From assembly GCA_944990035.1 (NCBI GenBank), contig CALYLX010000066.1, positions 496,001-560,000 on the forward strand: a stretch of 64,000 bases of DNA, given 5' to 3'. Positions 1 to 11,395 of the stretch are shown piece by piece. Within the stretch, counting starts at the first letter, position 1. Each line of letters opens with the position of its first letter. Source of the stretch: Clitopilus passeckerianus (Eukaryota > Basidiomycota > Agaricomycetes > Agaricales > Entolomataceae). The translations under genes were made by a program, and so were the position numbers. Under the pieces are notes generated by a model. The model made no database searches. It had not been told where the DNA came from and was given only the letters and a program-made list of their open reading frames with translations.

Positions 1-2891
1 ACTGTACCGCTGTAGGGACTGGTCCCGTCGCCTGAGGAGGCGTAGTGGTCCCGTTACTAGGAACGCTACGACTCGTCCCAGATGCCGCAGGTTCATTCCC
101 TCCAGCAGGACCTTGGGTACCAGCTGCAGACGAGGTGGGCGCTGGGGTACCATTATGAGCATACCCATGCGAGTCAAAATACTGATAATGAGTGGGAGGC
201 GGAGCGTTCTGCTGATATGCCTGAGGTTGAGAAGGGTGAGGATAATGCCCAGAAGGGGGAGGCCCAGTCGGAGGGTAAGCTCCCTGAGTCGGTGTTTGTA
301 TTCCCTGCTGATACTGTGTATGCGGCGGTTGCGGTGGAGGCTGGTGTTGGTGTTGTTGGGGATATTGATACTGGGGCTGCTGATACTGTTGCGGTTGATG
401 TTGAGGCGGCATATACTGACTTTGCCCATACGCATCGTAGTATGGTTGAGGTTGCTGATACACCTGTTGCTGGGGTGGATGCTGCTGTGCTTGAGGAGGG
501 CCAGGAGGCGGCGGCGCGTATGATCCACCAGGACCATGCAAAGGTGTCTGCGAAGGTGGTGGAGGCACGCCATGTGCAGGAGCAGGTGCGTAGTCATATC
601 TCGGCGGTGCAGGAGGTGGAGGTGCTTGCTGTTGATTCGGGTGGTGAGGAGCTGGCGGAGGTCCCCAGGTTTGATTGACCTGGGGCGGTCCGCTATAGGG
701 CGCCTGCGGCGGCGGAGGGGCGTATCCAGAATACTGATGGTTCATCGGAGGAGGTCCATGAGCTGGAGGTCCAGGAGGAGGAGGAGCGTGTCCGTGACTA
801 GGAACAGTATACGAAGTAGGCGCAGGAGCAGGAGCATACTGCTGAGGTTGTTGGTATTGAGTTTGTTGATGGGAATCATATCCGGTAGGCGTATGCGTCT
901 GAGGAGCATACATATTGTACGCTGGTGTCGCAGTTGCGTCCATAGTCCCGTAAGAACCCTGCTGCTGCTGTGGCTGATGTTGCTGAACCTGGGGGTAGGC
1001 GCCGGGACAGGTTGCTGGGGGCTCTGAACTGCAGACACTCCCGGAGGCGGGGGTATTACTCCTGGGTTTTGCGTCACAATGGTCTGGGGCTGAGGCGTTT
1101 GCCTCTGGCTGCCTCCAACGCCAGGCGGCGGAGGAATCGTAGGCCCTACGTTCGGATCTGTAGGAATAGGCGGCCAGGGATGTTGTTGAGGAACAGGGAT
1201 TGGCTGAGCTGGGCCAATGGGAACACCAGATGCATTGGTACCATTAGAGTCAGGAGGTGGTATCATTGTGCCACCACTGTTTGCGGAAGGCAATGTAGAT
1301 GACGAGGGAGGGATAGCCGACAAAGGTGAAGAACGAGCGTGCATAGGGCCATCGTCGGTGCGGGACCTCTTCGTCGCTCGCTTTGGCGTCTCCATGCCAC
1401 CAGCAGTGGGTGTTGGCGAACCCCTCCCATCGAGGCTCCGGTCTCTCCCTTTGCTGCGTGACCTCTGCCTTCTTCTGCCTTCTCCTTCGCCATCCCTACC
1501 TTTATCTGCCCCTCTAGACTCTTTCTCATGCTCCTCGTCGAGTTCCATCCCTTCAACAGCATGAACAGACGCATCTACAGGTCCAAGGCTTGTAGTCGGT
1601 GTCCCTGCTCCAGCCATGGGCCGCTTCCTGACCCTAATGTCCTTCCGTATCCTTATCTTAATACCTTGATCAGCCAAGGCACACGATAATGGGGTGCTCT
1701 CCTCCATTCCCGGAAATTTCTTGGCTGTATAGACATAGAACGGTGCTGAGTATATTGATTTACAATGTCGAACATTGTTCCCTACGACCTCATAGAGGGA
1801 GAGTTTCAGCCGATAGGAACCTTCCGTTCGGACGGAGAGGTCAGGAAACACAAAGAAACCAGCATCTTCGTTGTTATTTTGCGGGTCTTTGAGGTGATAC
1901 AGAGAAGAGACGACAGAGCCTGTGGTACATCGCGTCCGGCCGTCCTAAACCACATTTAGATGTAATGGGTGACTATATGCGCGCACACATACCTTTAACC
2001 AGTGCAACTCTTGGTCCTCATGCGGCTTGGCCAGGCTTGCAAACATGAAGTAATAGGGATTCTGAAGGTAACTTTGGGCATAACCAGCAGCGTCATGAGG
2101 GTACTCATTATCCCTCGCATCCCTATAATCCTCGTCGTCACGGTTGTCAGGATCAGGCGCAGACGCTCGTTCACGGTAATAAGCCGGATTACTCGGAGGG
2201 TTCTGGGGTGGCGGCGTTGAAGAGCCAGCACGATGCCTAAACCTCGGTCATTCGGCGGCCTGCTCGTTACACGGCAACATCAACACCACCTTTCCCTATC
2301 GTCCCCCTCGTCGTCGGCGTCTCTCCGTGACTTCCTCTTCTGCTTTCTGCCTGGAGAAGGCGACCGCCTCGCGTTCGACGGCCGTGGGGGCGCCATAGGA
2401 TCGATTACTCGTAGCTGAACGATTGGCGGAGGGTCGATCGGTCTTCGGTCAGCTTTTCCACCGACACCACACATTCGAGCCTGTTTTGGCTCTTGCCTGA
2501 CGATGAGGTGGTATTCCCTATTGAGAGTTAGCATTTTGACGCATGAAAGTCAATGAAAGCGGGAAAGGAGTAGCACTGGAATACTTGGATGGAGGGTTGG
2601 TAAGAAGGGGAAGAACGGAGTGACTATACATGGGATTTGGGAGAAGTTGATGATGAATTAGATTCAAACCCATTGTTTCGGTGTGAGCATCTGCTCGTTT
2701 CACCAAGCACAAACTAAATGGTAAACACAAGTTGCATGTACTCACAGTCTGTCCCTATGCGTTGAGTAGCCATTATCGACGACACCGGTATTAGACGGTC
2801 CGGCAGCATTCATCATTTGTCCTACTGGTGAAGGACCAATATTCGAGTAGGACGAGGTCGAAGGAGGGGGAAGACCTGTAATGGACACCAT
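1..2891 (-). CDS. Velvet-domain transcription regulator (VosA-like), 3' end beyond window
   Basis: Fungal velvet factor, a nuclear regulator of development and secondary metabolism with an NF-kB-like DNA-binding fold. Inferred exons, all minus strand: 2891-2746, 2517-2290, 2236-1993, 1944-1060 and 988 to the edge. The velvet domain is built from several exons: [16 protein letters not shown] and [14 protein letters not shown], a charged insert ([14 protein letters not shown]), then [34 protein letters not shown], and [13 protein letters not shown] with [11 protein letters not shown]. The ending RIRK and the [14 protein letters not shown] block resemble VosA more than VelB. A very long Pro/Gln/Tyr-rich tail follows and is still open at base 1. 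The start at 2891 ([10 protein letters not shown]) is a choice; an upstream in-frame Met at 2978 exists. The last intron (71 bp, GTAATA...CCCCAG) is needed to keep the tail in frame but lacks a clear branch site. Confidence 0.85.
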
Positions 2892-5050
2892 ACGGTTGAC
2901 TCTCAGCAGAAAGCCAAGCAGCAACAATAATAAGAATCGATCCCACTTCTCGGGACCTGTTTCCCACGCGGGTGCCAATCTCCTGGTTCACCGCCTTATC
3001 GATTGAGCCGAGTTCATGGATCTTCCCGTTCCATTCTTCTGGGTCCATTAAGATCGGTCAGTTTTGGGAAAGTTCAAGGAAATTTCTTGGTTCTTCTGAC
3101 TGGCTAAGCCGTCTGGGCAGCATGGTACCTCAGGTCATCATATTTTTGCTGGTTGCCATCCATTCTGGACAGTTCTCCAGGTTTGCAGACATCTTATCGA
3201 CCTCTACAAAATCGGAGTTTCTGGCCATATGTCTACTAAACTTTGCTGCCCTGTCCGGCACGACTTGAGCTAAATTCCTGATGCATTCAATCCAATTGCT
3301 GAATCATTCTAATCGATCTAAGTATCTGTTACCGAGCATAGGCTCGCCGCATATGACCGATTTGTATCATAAATGCCCGCCACGTTGCAGGGAAAAGACA
3401 GATCTATGGCGTTCGAGACCTTGCAATTGCGCCCTGAAAACCCACGAATTTATGTAGAAAGTATAATTGAGTTGCGAGCCCCACGGACTCGCTCTCTGGC
3501 TGACTGTCCGCAGCTTATCTCCCGCCTGCCTGCCTTCAAGAAGGAGAGTATTCGGCTTCAGACAATGTCTTCGGTCTCCAGATCTTGTGATATCTCAAGA
3601 TAGCGCCGTTACCTCAGGCTGGATCTCGAGCTAGAACCCGACCGAGTGTGGCATCTCCCGATTCACCAGTGTCTGGAGAACCCCAAGCTAATAAGGCTTA
3701 TTTGAAGCGGCAGGACGGAGGAATGTGCTACTGAGTCACTCGGATGGCGGGCCTAAGCACTCTGTCGGCAATTGCTTGAGCTCGGATCCTATAGAAATTT
3801 TACTTTGCCTCGGCCTTTTGGTTTCATTCCCGAGAAAATCTTGGTAGATGCACCTTATTGTCGAAGCAGCGCAGAGCAGCGCCAGAACTCATGTTCAGTC
3901 TCAAAGCGAGGCTACAGTTTTTGTTTACATTTTCAAGCACAAAAGAAAAGCCCATATGATCGCCTGTCCTTCTCCCAGTCAAGCTGATTACGCTGTACGA
4001 ACTTATCCGATGACATCTGCAAGCTATCTATTTAAATAGTGGGTCACACGTCATTTATCTGTCAGTATTATTGCTGTAAATACCTGGGGAAATCTAACCA
4101 GTTCTCGACTATGGCACTAAGCGATCTCGTCCAGCTCGCTCACCAGCGTCACTAAAGACCGATTCGTCTTCGGTAGCGAAGACGACGACACGAGCATTCC
4201 GATAAATTTCCATGGCACATGAGAAAAATTAGCCAGGCGGTTGGGTCACCAACGTAGGGCGCTCAATCAATCGACTTCTGTTCGCTCAAGCCGTATGGTA
4301 ATTGGCATAGTTGGACATAGATGTGACTTCCGTGGGTGCGGATCTTTTGTTCGTTTGTACATCGATGTACGATGATGACCAGTTCAGTCTTTTGTCTTTT
4401 CATTTGCACACGATCGATTCGTGCTTGTTTTGTGTGTCCGTTCACGCATCGTTTCACGGGTTTACGTGCCTTCTGGTACGTATCCGGGGCCACATCGCGG
4501 GGGCAGTCGCGTCCGATTCAAGCCTGACAAGGAAGTTCCTGCAGGCGAAGTTTTCACTGTCATGAAAGTAGAAAGAGTGCCCCAGCGTTGGACGTAAATA
4601 CGTTCCGAACTGCCGAACTTCCAGAGATAGCGTCGATCTAGGTCCCGTCTTACGAGGGGACGATTCGGATGCGTTTAAAGGGATTCCTTCTCGGTATGCA
4701 GCAAGAGGCGCACGGAATGTCAACCTACCCACCGAACACTTGTCCTCAAAGCCGTCCAAGGGAAAGCCGCAGTGGCAACTGATCTGCTGCTCCCCGCCGC
4801 ATAGGTGCCAAAGATCTCCCTCAATCTGACCCTCCATCTTGCCGATTCTTTCGATGCCAGATTCACATTTTCCCGGGAGAAACAAGCCCTTTGCCCTCTA
4901 TTCGAGGAGCCATTTGGTCAACAAGTTATCGATTGATAGCGTGACAGATGTGACAATGACTTGCTCTGTTACAAAAATTTAATCAGCAACTCTGATCGTC
5001 CACATCTTTTCCAAATCTTCCTTTCACTTTTACCTCTACCGTTACAAAAA
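2892..5050. other. Intergenic region between velvet gene and eEF1-gamma
   Basis: About 2.2 kb between two divergently transcribed genes. Only short scattered ORFs are present; the longest (143 codons, minus strand, 4885-4454) has no recognisable motif and no supporting splice pattern. It presumably holds both promoters. Pyrimidine-rich sequence (TTTCACTTTTACCTCTACC) just before 5051 is typical of fungal ribosomal or translation-gene leaders. No RNA gene or repeat was recognised. Confidence 0.5.
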
Positions 5051-6592
5051 ATGTCGAACACTCTCTGGACAACTCCCCAGCAAGGAACTGGCAAGCTCGT
5101 ATGCTTTCACGATGCAGGCATTGTTATCAATCGCCACTAACAATGTTGATTAGATCAGGGTCGTTGCTGCCTATGCAGGTGTTCCCGTCACCGTTCCCAG
5201 TGACTACGTCCACTTCACGGATAATAAGAAGCCCGAATTCTTGGCCAAGTTCCCTCATGGAAAGATTCCTGCTTGGGAGGGACAAGATGGCTTCAAACTC
5301 TTCGAGGGACTGGCAATTGCACGATATGGTGTGGTTTGATCATATCTAATCGTGATGGCTTCGCTTATTGACCCTTGATATTAAATAGTCGCTTCGCTGG
5401 CTCCTAACGGCGAGCTTCTTGGCAAGACCCCCCAGGATGCTGCTCTGATCGACCAATGGGTTCACCTCTCGGAATCTGAGGTTGATAGCAACAGCAGCTC
5501 CATCTTCTACCTTCTCAAGGGTATCTTGACTCCCTACAACAAGCCCGTTAGTCCAGCTGCTAGTAAAGTTTGATTTCGTTATCTCACTTGTAATCCAGAT
5601 CCACACACAACTTGCTGAGCGCCAACTCCGTGCTCTTAAAACCCTCAACCAACACCTTGCCACCCGTACTTTCTTCGTTGGAGAACGTATCACCTTCGCT
5701 GACTTTGTCATCGCTTTCCACGTTGCTCGTGCTGGCAGCTTGACCCTCGATGCTACCCTCCGTGCCGAACTTCCCAACATCGTCCGTCACGCCGAGACTG
5801 TCCTCAACCAGGCTCAGATCAAGGACATCTTTGGCCCGCTCGAGTGGGCCGAGAAGGCTGCCCAATACGCACCCCCACCGAAGGAGAAGAAGGAGCCCAA
5901 GCCCGCTGCTGCTCCCGCACCAAAGGCCGAGAAGAAGCCCAAGCCTGCTGACGATGAGGAAGAAGACGATGTTCCCGCTGCACCCAAGGTCAAGAACCCT
6001 CTTGATGATCTGCCAAAATCCACCTTCAACCTCGAGGACTGGAAACGTGCCTACTCCAACAAGGACACTCGCGGAGCTGATGGTGCCCTCGAGTGGTTCT
6101 ACCAAAAGTGAGTTTTCCATCCAAATAAGCGCATAATCAGCAATTTCTGACCGTAAATGATAGCTACGACGCCCAGGGCTTCTCCGTCTGGCGCTTCGAC
6201 TTCAAGTACAACGAGGAGCTCACTCTTGACATTCATGTCCTCCAACCAGCTTACCGGTTTCTACAACCGTCTTGAGGCATCACGCAAGTACCTCTTCGCC
6301 TCCGCTGGTGTTCTCGGCGAGAACAACAACTCCGTCATTTCTGGCGCTTTGATCCTCCGTGGTCTCGACTACAAGCCCGTTATGGAGGTCGCTCCTGATT
6401 GGGAATCTTACACCTACACCAAGCTCGATCTCGCCAATGAGGCTGATAAGGCTTTCTTCGAGGCTGCTCTCGCTTGGGATTTGGAGATTGATGGCAAGAA
6501 GTGGGCGGATGGAAAGAACGTGAGTTTTATATTTTCTTTGGAATTTCTGAGGATATGTATGCTGATGGATGATATGAATGCAGTTCAAGTAA
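5051..6592 (+). CDS. Translation elongation factor 1-gamma (eEF1B gamma), with apparent +1 frameshift
   Basis: Gamma subunit of eEF1B, which with eEF1B-alpha recharges eEF1A with GTP. Inferred exons: 5051-5098, 5154-5328, 5389-5546, 5599-6107, 6164-6519 and 6584-6592. The N-terminal half is a GST-like fold (MSNTLWTTPQQGTGKL, FPHGKIPAWEG, LFEGLAIARY; GST-C with ALIDQWVHLSESE). Then comes a Lys/Pro/Ala-rich acidic linker and the conserved C-terminal domain (TFNLEDWKRAYSN, FMSSNQLTGFYNRLEASRKY, LEIDGKKWADGKN). The last exon adds only Phe-Lys before TAA. In exon 5 the frame changes: FDFKYNEELTL is in one frame and TFMSSNQ in the next, because CTTGACATTC (near 6228) carries one base more than the family needs. 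No intron can explain it. A sequencing or assembly error is likeliest; a damaged allele or +1 recoding are alternatives. Confidence 0.93.
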
Positions 6593-7025
6593 ACGTTATA
6601 TCCTGTGCTTTTATTAGTCTTTTTTTATTCCGATCATGTGGCCTAGATACTCATAACACGATACATGAACACATTCACGCTTGCCAACTGTCTGAATCTC
6701 ACGACAATGGACAAACTCTAGCATTCGTACGGAATATTTACTGCTGCGAGAGAAAACGTCTCTTGGCAGCACGGTAAATGCCAAAATACTGCAATCATTC
6801 CTATTCTTGCCGGTTCTACATAATGGTCTTCGTTATTCCTGGCACCTGTACATGTCAGACCAATTCCATATCAATGGTATTCGATTACTGGCAGATATCC
6901 CGCGTCGAAGCGCCCATACAGCCAGTTTGGGACTCTCAACCCTGAAACCTGACTGGAACTTTCCATCATCCCGCCCCAGCCCTGGTCGACCCTTGATCGA
7001 ATCTATGACTTTACACTACAATAAA

Positions 7026-7057
7026 CTTTGCAAAACAACCCTACCGTTTTTGCAAAG
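7026..7057. repeat. Short perfect hairpin
   Basis: CTTTGCAAAA (7026-7035) is the reverse complement of the end of TTTTTGCAAAG (7047-7057), separated by an 11-base loop. It could be a remnant of a small transposon end or a chance palindrome; nothing else around it is repeated. Confidence 0.35.
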
Positions 7058-7595
7058 TCTAAGGCTGCGGCGAGGTAAGGACACACATATTTTCTGGGCC
7101 GTCAAACATCCGGGACGATCAATAAGCTACAGCCTAAGAAATCTCCGAAACTCTTTTCATGTAGAATGTAACATTGCAAGTCTTCAAGGTTTATTTGGGG
7201 GGTTTATGTTATTCACACAAGCTCAAGTCAGAAGGATTCTTTCCCACCCCCCAGGACGCCTCAGGGTTGCAGGAATAAGACGAACGGACTGTCCCTATGA
7301 CAATGTCATTGTCTACAGCTTTCTCTGCCGCGCATTTGCACTGTATGCCTACACGTGTTGGACCACCTCAATGAAACTTCATTTTTGTTCAAGAACTGCT
7401 GGCGTACCTGGATTGCCGTGGCAACGTTCTTTGCTTCTTCGAACGCCCTGCCTCTGCTCCGTTCAATCGATCAACCTTCCGAGACGCTGTGAAGTGCCAA
7501 AAGTGTGGCATGTCGTGGCTCGGCCGCCACATAATCAAGGTGGCCGAACAAGGTCTTTCTCGATCCTTCTCGTTCCCAACTCAGGGCCCTTGGAA

Positions 7596-7601
7596 TATAA
7601 A
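7596..7601 (+). promoter_or_regulatory. TATA-like box upstream of decayed kinase
   Basis: TATAAA lies 47 bases before the ATG at 7648. The spacing to the ATG is plausible for a fungal core promoter. It may be the surviving promoter of the kinase pseudogene. Confidence 0.3.
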
Positions 7602-7647
7602 GGCCTCACTCTAACTCAAAGCTGGACTGAACTCCAAAACCCCCGTA

Positions 7648-9065
7648 ATGCCAGCTCCAAGAAAATCCTTGCTCCAGCGAATCCATGGATGCGATCTGCA
7701 GTTCCTGGACGGTTGCTTCAGATCGAAGCTGCACGAAGTTGTTTCGCAGCCGGCGGAATGCAAAGTATTGCTGGACCTTCCGAAGGATGATGCTCAAAAG
7801 GCGTTTGAGACTCTCAAATCAGTGAGTTCCACGTCAAATTGTTCATGATTGAGCGTTCTTAAATGACCTGATGAACAGTTTTTGGCCCATCCAACGTTGA
7901 CAATATCTCTTCGACGTGACCTCCTCGTCGCACTTCAACGTTTGGCGAGGAAAAATGAGCTGTCCCCACCCAGTGCTCACCGGTGTCCAAAAACTGAGCA
8001 CCTTCTCCTGCAGCGCAGGTGGATTTTCAGAGATATACCAAGGCAAATATGGAAGGAGCCTTATTTGCATCAAGAGGCTGAAGGTGGCGAACGAATCCCG
8101 GGATACTGCCGTCCAGGTGGGTGTCAATCGAGATCACTGTTGAAGACGTTTGGAATTGGCGCCCTGCAGGCGTGCGCCCGAGAGGCAATCCTTTGGGACT
8201 CATTCGACCACCCAAACGTTCACAAATTCCTTGGTATATGGCAGCTCGGCTCCTCTCCTTGTTTAATCTCCCCTTGGGCAAAGAAAGGCACGGTAATGGA
8301 GTATTTGAAAGACAAACCTGCCGCGAATCGCTGCAAATTGGTGAGCAGTCTTGGACCGAGCTGACTTATTCCTACATTGATGCATACTACTCTCACAGGT
8401 GTCGGACATGGTGAAGGTCTGAAATATTTACATTCACTCAATGTCGTCCATGGCGATGTCAAATCGGTGATATTTAATCAATTCATTCTTGAATATCAGT
8501 TTCTAATGGCCCATGCTCAGGCTAATATCTTGGTCAATATACTAGGGACCGCCACTCTGACGGATTTCGGCGTTTGTCGCTGTCAGATTGGACATTTTAC
8601 ATCTGACTGACTATTCTACCATGTTTTCTGCGTGAGGTACTCTGCGATGGCAAGCACCAGAGTTAATGGCGAATCACGGAGGGCGTCTTCGCAACACCAA
8701 AGAGACCGACATATGGGCTCTGGCATGCACTTTTTACGAGGTGATAGGTCATGAACTAAGCCTTCTGCTTGTGTTCTAACCGTTTCTCCGAGATATTCAC
8801 TGAAAAGCTACCATTCTATGAGGTTAAATTTCAAGATATTAAGAACCATGTCTATACTCAAGGAAACCGGCCTCGACGTCCTCAAAATACCGACCGAGCA
8901 TGGCATTCACATGGTCTCGATAGTGGCAGGTGGGCGCTAATGCAACAGTGCTGGGGCGCTGATGCAGCGCGTAGGCCATTGATTGAGCGCATTGCGTCCC
9001 AACTACAGACCCACGGAACGTCGCTTTCAGGCTCCAGACCACAAACTCGACAGCACGCTCACTGA
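7648..9065 (+). pseudogene. Decayed tyrosine-kinase-like protein kinase
   Basis: A relative of the kinase at 12.7-14.5 kb. The N-terminal block LLDLPKDDAQKAFETL and LRRDLLVALQRLARKNEL matches the conserved region before the kinase domain of agaricomycete TKL kinases. Kinase motifs follow: glycine loop SAGGFSEIYQGKYG, CIKRLKV (catalytic Lys), AREAILWDSFDHPNVHKFLG (helix C), HGDVKS+ANILV (catalytic loop), LTDFG, WQAPELM, ETDIWALACTFYE and MQQCWGADAARRP. Introns are still recognisable. The lesions are an extra base in the A-run near 7990, a missing base near 8413 (the frame breaks between VSDM and EGLKYLH), a frameshift near 8612 and an in-frame TGA at 8633 within SA-GTLRWQAPE. Several independent lesions make a pseudogene far more likely than sequencing error alone. 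Confidence 0.8.
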
Positions 9066-9714
9066 GAGACCGAGATATACCACAGTTGCGAGCGCGACTT
9101 ACTGCGTTAGCGGATTTGGAAGTGATGATGGTGCACCACTCAACGAAACCCAATGAGCCAACGGAACTGGTCACGGACTCAGAGAAGCCTCCACCTCGAG
9201 TTAAACGATGTGCGCTTGGACCAACACAAAACCCGAACGGAAGCCGGCTCTGGAAGTACAAACAGTATCCCAATGCGGTTGAGGCCCCGAAAGGCAATGA
9301 GAATGGTGAATCTTCGAATAATTTAGACCCATGTAACCGACTTACCACGAATGCAGAATTTAACTTCGTCGAGGTGCACGCTGACGGCCATCGTCCCCAG
9401 CTGGAGATACAAGAAAGGTTGATATAATCGTTCATAAATATGAGTATGCCGTTTCAAGTCGGCGTTTATCTTAAACCTCGTAGAGTAGAACTGCGTAATA
9501 AAAATCATATTACATGTTGCTCGCAATTCAGATCTTCCCCTGCTAAGCCACAACACAGTTCGTATCGTTGGCCCAGCTTGGGTAGCAGGAAAAGCTCCAA
9601 CCATTCACTGATCAAATTTGACGCTCTGCGCTGAAGCATCGCGTTGGTGGAAGAATAAAGCCAATCAAATCGTACACTACTCACAGAGGTGCACTGAGAT
9701 GTACATCCCTAGAG

Positions 9715-9851
9715 GAACTCTCTCCGCGAACAAGTCCGCACAAACTCGCTGCACTCAGGAAACTCCAATCAAACTTGAACAGCGAACCGAACACTCACAT
9801 TGATACATCGTATTGAATAAGTTATTCATCACGTCTAGTTCGAATCGACCT
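9715..9851 (-). pseudogene. Decayed fragment of a Golgi pH regulator (GPHR) last exon
   Basis: This stretch aligns with 14815-14951, the terminal coding exon of the intact GPHR gene. Shared blocks include AACTCTCTCCGCG, GAAACTCCAATCAAA and GTTCGAATCGA in the same order and orientation, with small indels between. In the intact gene the region encodes FDWSFLIAAGVSAVG; here the frame is broken. It lies downstream of the decayed kinase just as GPHR lies downstream of the intact one, so it is probably the far end of a tandem duplication. Confidence 0.7.
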
Positions 9852-11255
9852 AACTGGCCGGTTTCAAATATGGACATTTAAAGAGCAATAACGCAATTCG
9901 ATCTTGAATTCTGCGAAAGAAACCAATATATTCCGGTAGAACGCAAAGTGCCGGTCACTTTGGGCTCCGCTTACCAGTGCACAAAGAGCTCAAGATATCC
10001 ATGTCACCTCCGACCAATTGGATTCTTACCCGCGTATTCGTACTAATCTTTTGCTGGCTCCACAAGACCTTCCTCTCTTGATTCGTATTTTGCCAGTGAT
10101 TCACCGTGGAGGCTTCAGGCGCCGCAGGGGACACATTTAAATTCCTCTGGGTTTAGACACTCTTACATTGGGTCTCTCACTTTCTTCCTTGTGTACATAC
10201 ACTACAAGGCGTCTAAGTACTGGGACTTGAGAAAGGGTTTTAGAAAAATGATCTCTGGCTGTTGAGGCACACTTACAGAGGGATTAGCAACCACATAAGT
10301 TCGTCTTCGCCCGTACGACCGCCATTACTATTAGTACTTCTTCCGGAGGCGATCGACGAAACATGAATTTTTGTTTGCTCCAGAAGAGGGCCCCTCAGAT
10401 TGCCTTTGATCTCACATTGAGATGGCTCTCAAATGCGCCCTGAACGAGAATTGGGCTCTTCTTAGCCTTTAGACGCCCTCCAATGCCTGTCTAGCCCGTG
10501 TCCTTTTTTCAATATAATATCCACAAACTGGATTACATGTGCTCTGATAGGTGTCTGGAGTTCCCCGAACTCACGACACATAAGGTTTGTCCCCCGAAAA
10601 CGTTTTCGCCTAACCAAGGCTGTTCAAGCCTGCAGGAACCCCTATCACCTGGGAGCAGTTAATCGTTCATACACAAGGTCTCTGCGTGGCTCATGATTAT
10701 TCTTCTGACCCTGAATTAATCGGCTTGAGTCGCTTGACTGTATATACCGCAGACAATTTCCGCCGTCAACGGAGACTCAAGGTTGGCTGTTTTACACAGT
10801 TGCAGCGTGATCAGATCAACACTAGTCTAATATATCAGTAAACCCCCTTCATTAGGCTGACAGATTGTTGACAGACCTGAAATGAGAAGAGTCGTGCACA
10901 TAGGGAGAATTTATTATGACCATAAACCTGTTATATCGAGGATGGACGGCGACTGGACAACTCGCGAGAGACTTGGAAGGCCTTGGACAGCGATCGGCCT
11001 CGACCTTGCTGGACAGCCATCAGGGATCCCGGGCATCAAACAGGCCATCGAATCCGATGAAGGTATGAATCTTCACGATACTGTAGTCCACTTTCTAAAA
11101 TTTTGATGACCTATGAATCTCACATGCCCGATCCTCCCCGGGTTATAAGCGACCTCACGGATACCGCCTTGGGTTGATTTATTGACATTTTATATCATCG
11201 AATTCACTATGCTTTTGAAGGGATTCGCCCGATCCAATTGGACTCAATGCCTCAA

Positions 11256-11395
11256 TAGAGTATATCTGCAACCCGTTTCCAGTGAGTTTCCAGTGAAATC
11301 TGACCAATCAGACGCGTGTGGCTGTGGAAACGCTAAGAGCTGATTGGCTACTTTTCGCTGGAAACTTGATGGAAAGTTTTTGCAAATATACTCTA
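11256..11395. mobile_element. MITE-like palindromic element, about 140 bp
   Basis: Two imperfect inverted arms of about 56 bases (left TAGAGTATATCTGCAA... to TGACCAATCAG; right CTGATTGGCTA... to TTTGCAAATATACTCTA) flank a spacer of about 28 bases. The arms share GAGTATAT-TGCAA, TTTCCA, AGTTTCCAG-GAAA and CCAATCAG. TA is present at both outer ends, consistent with a TA target duplication as made by Tc1/mariner-type transposases. There is no coding capacity. It is a likely non-autonomous DNA transposon; only one copy is seen here. Confidence 0.7.

Larger units (their letters stand above)
6593..7647. other. Intergenic region, no gene supported
   Basis: Lies between the eEF1-gamma stop and the start of the decayed kinase. 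One 327-codon frame crosses 6807-7790 but shows no family motif, has low-complexity amino-acid composition, and overlaps the kinase start in another frame, so it is judged accidental. A short hairpin sits at 7026-7057 and a TATA-like box at 7596. Confidence 0.5.

Noticed and set aside
82..1027. Long plus-strand frames at the left edge
   Set aside because: They are antisense shadows of the Pro/Gln/Tyr-rich tail of the velvet gene.
4454..4885. 143-codon minus-strand frame in the velvet/eEF1-gamma spacer
   Set aside because: No recognisable domain, no splice extension, and overlapping frames on the other strand are equally long.
6807..7790. 327-codon open frame upstream of the left kinase
   Set aside because: No family motif, composition like random translation, and it runs into the kinase start in another frame.
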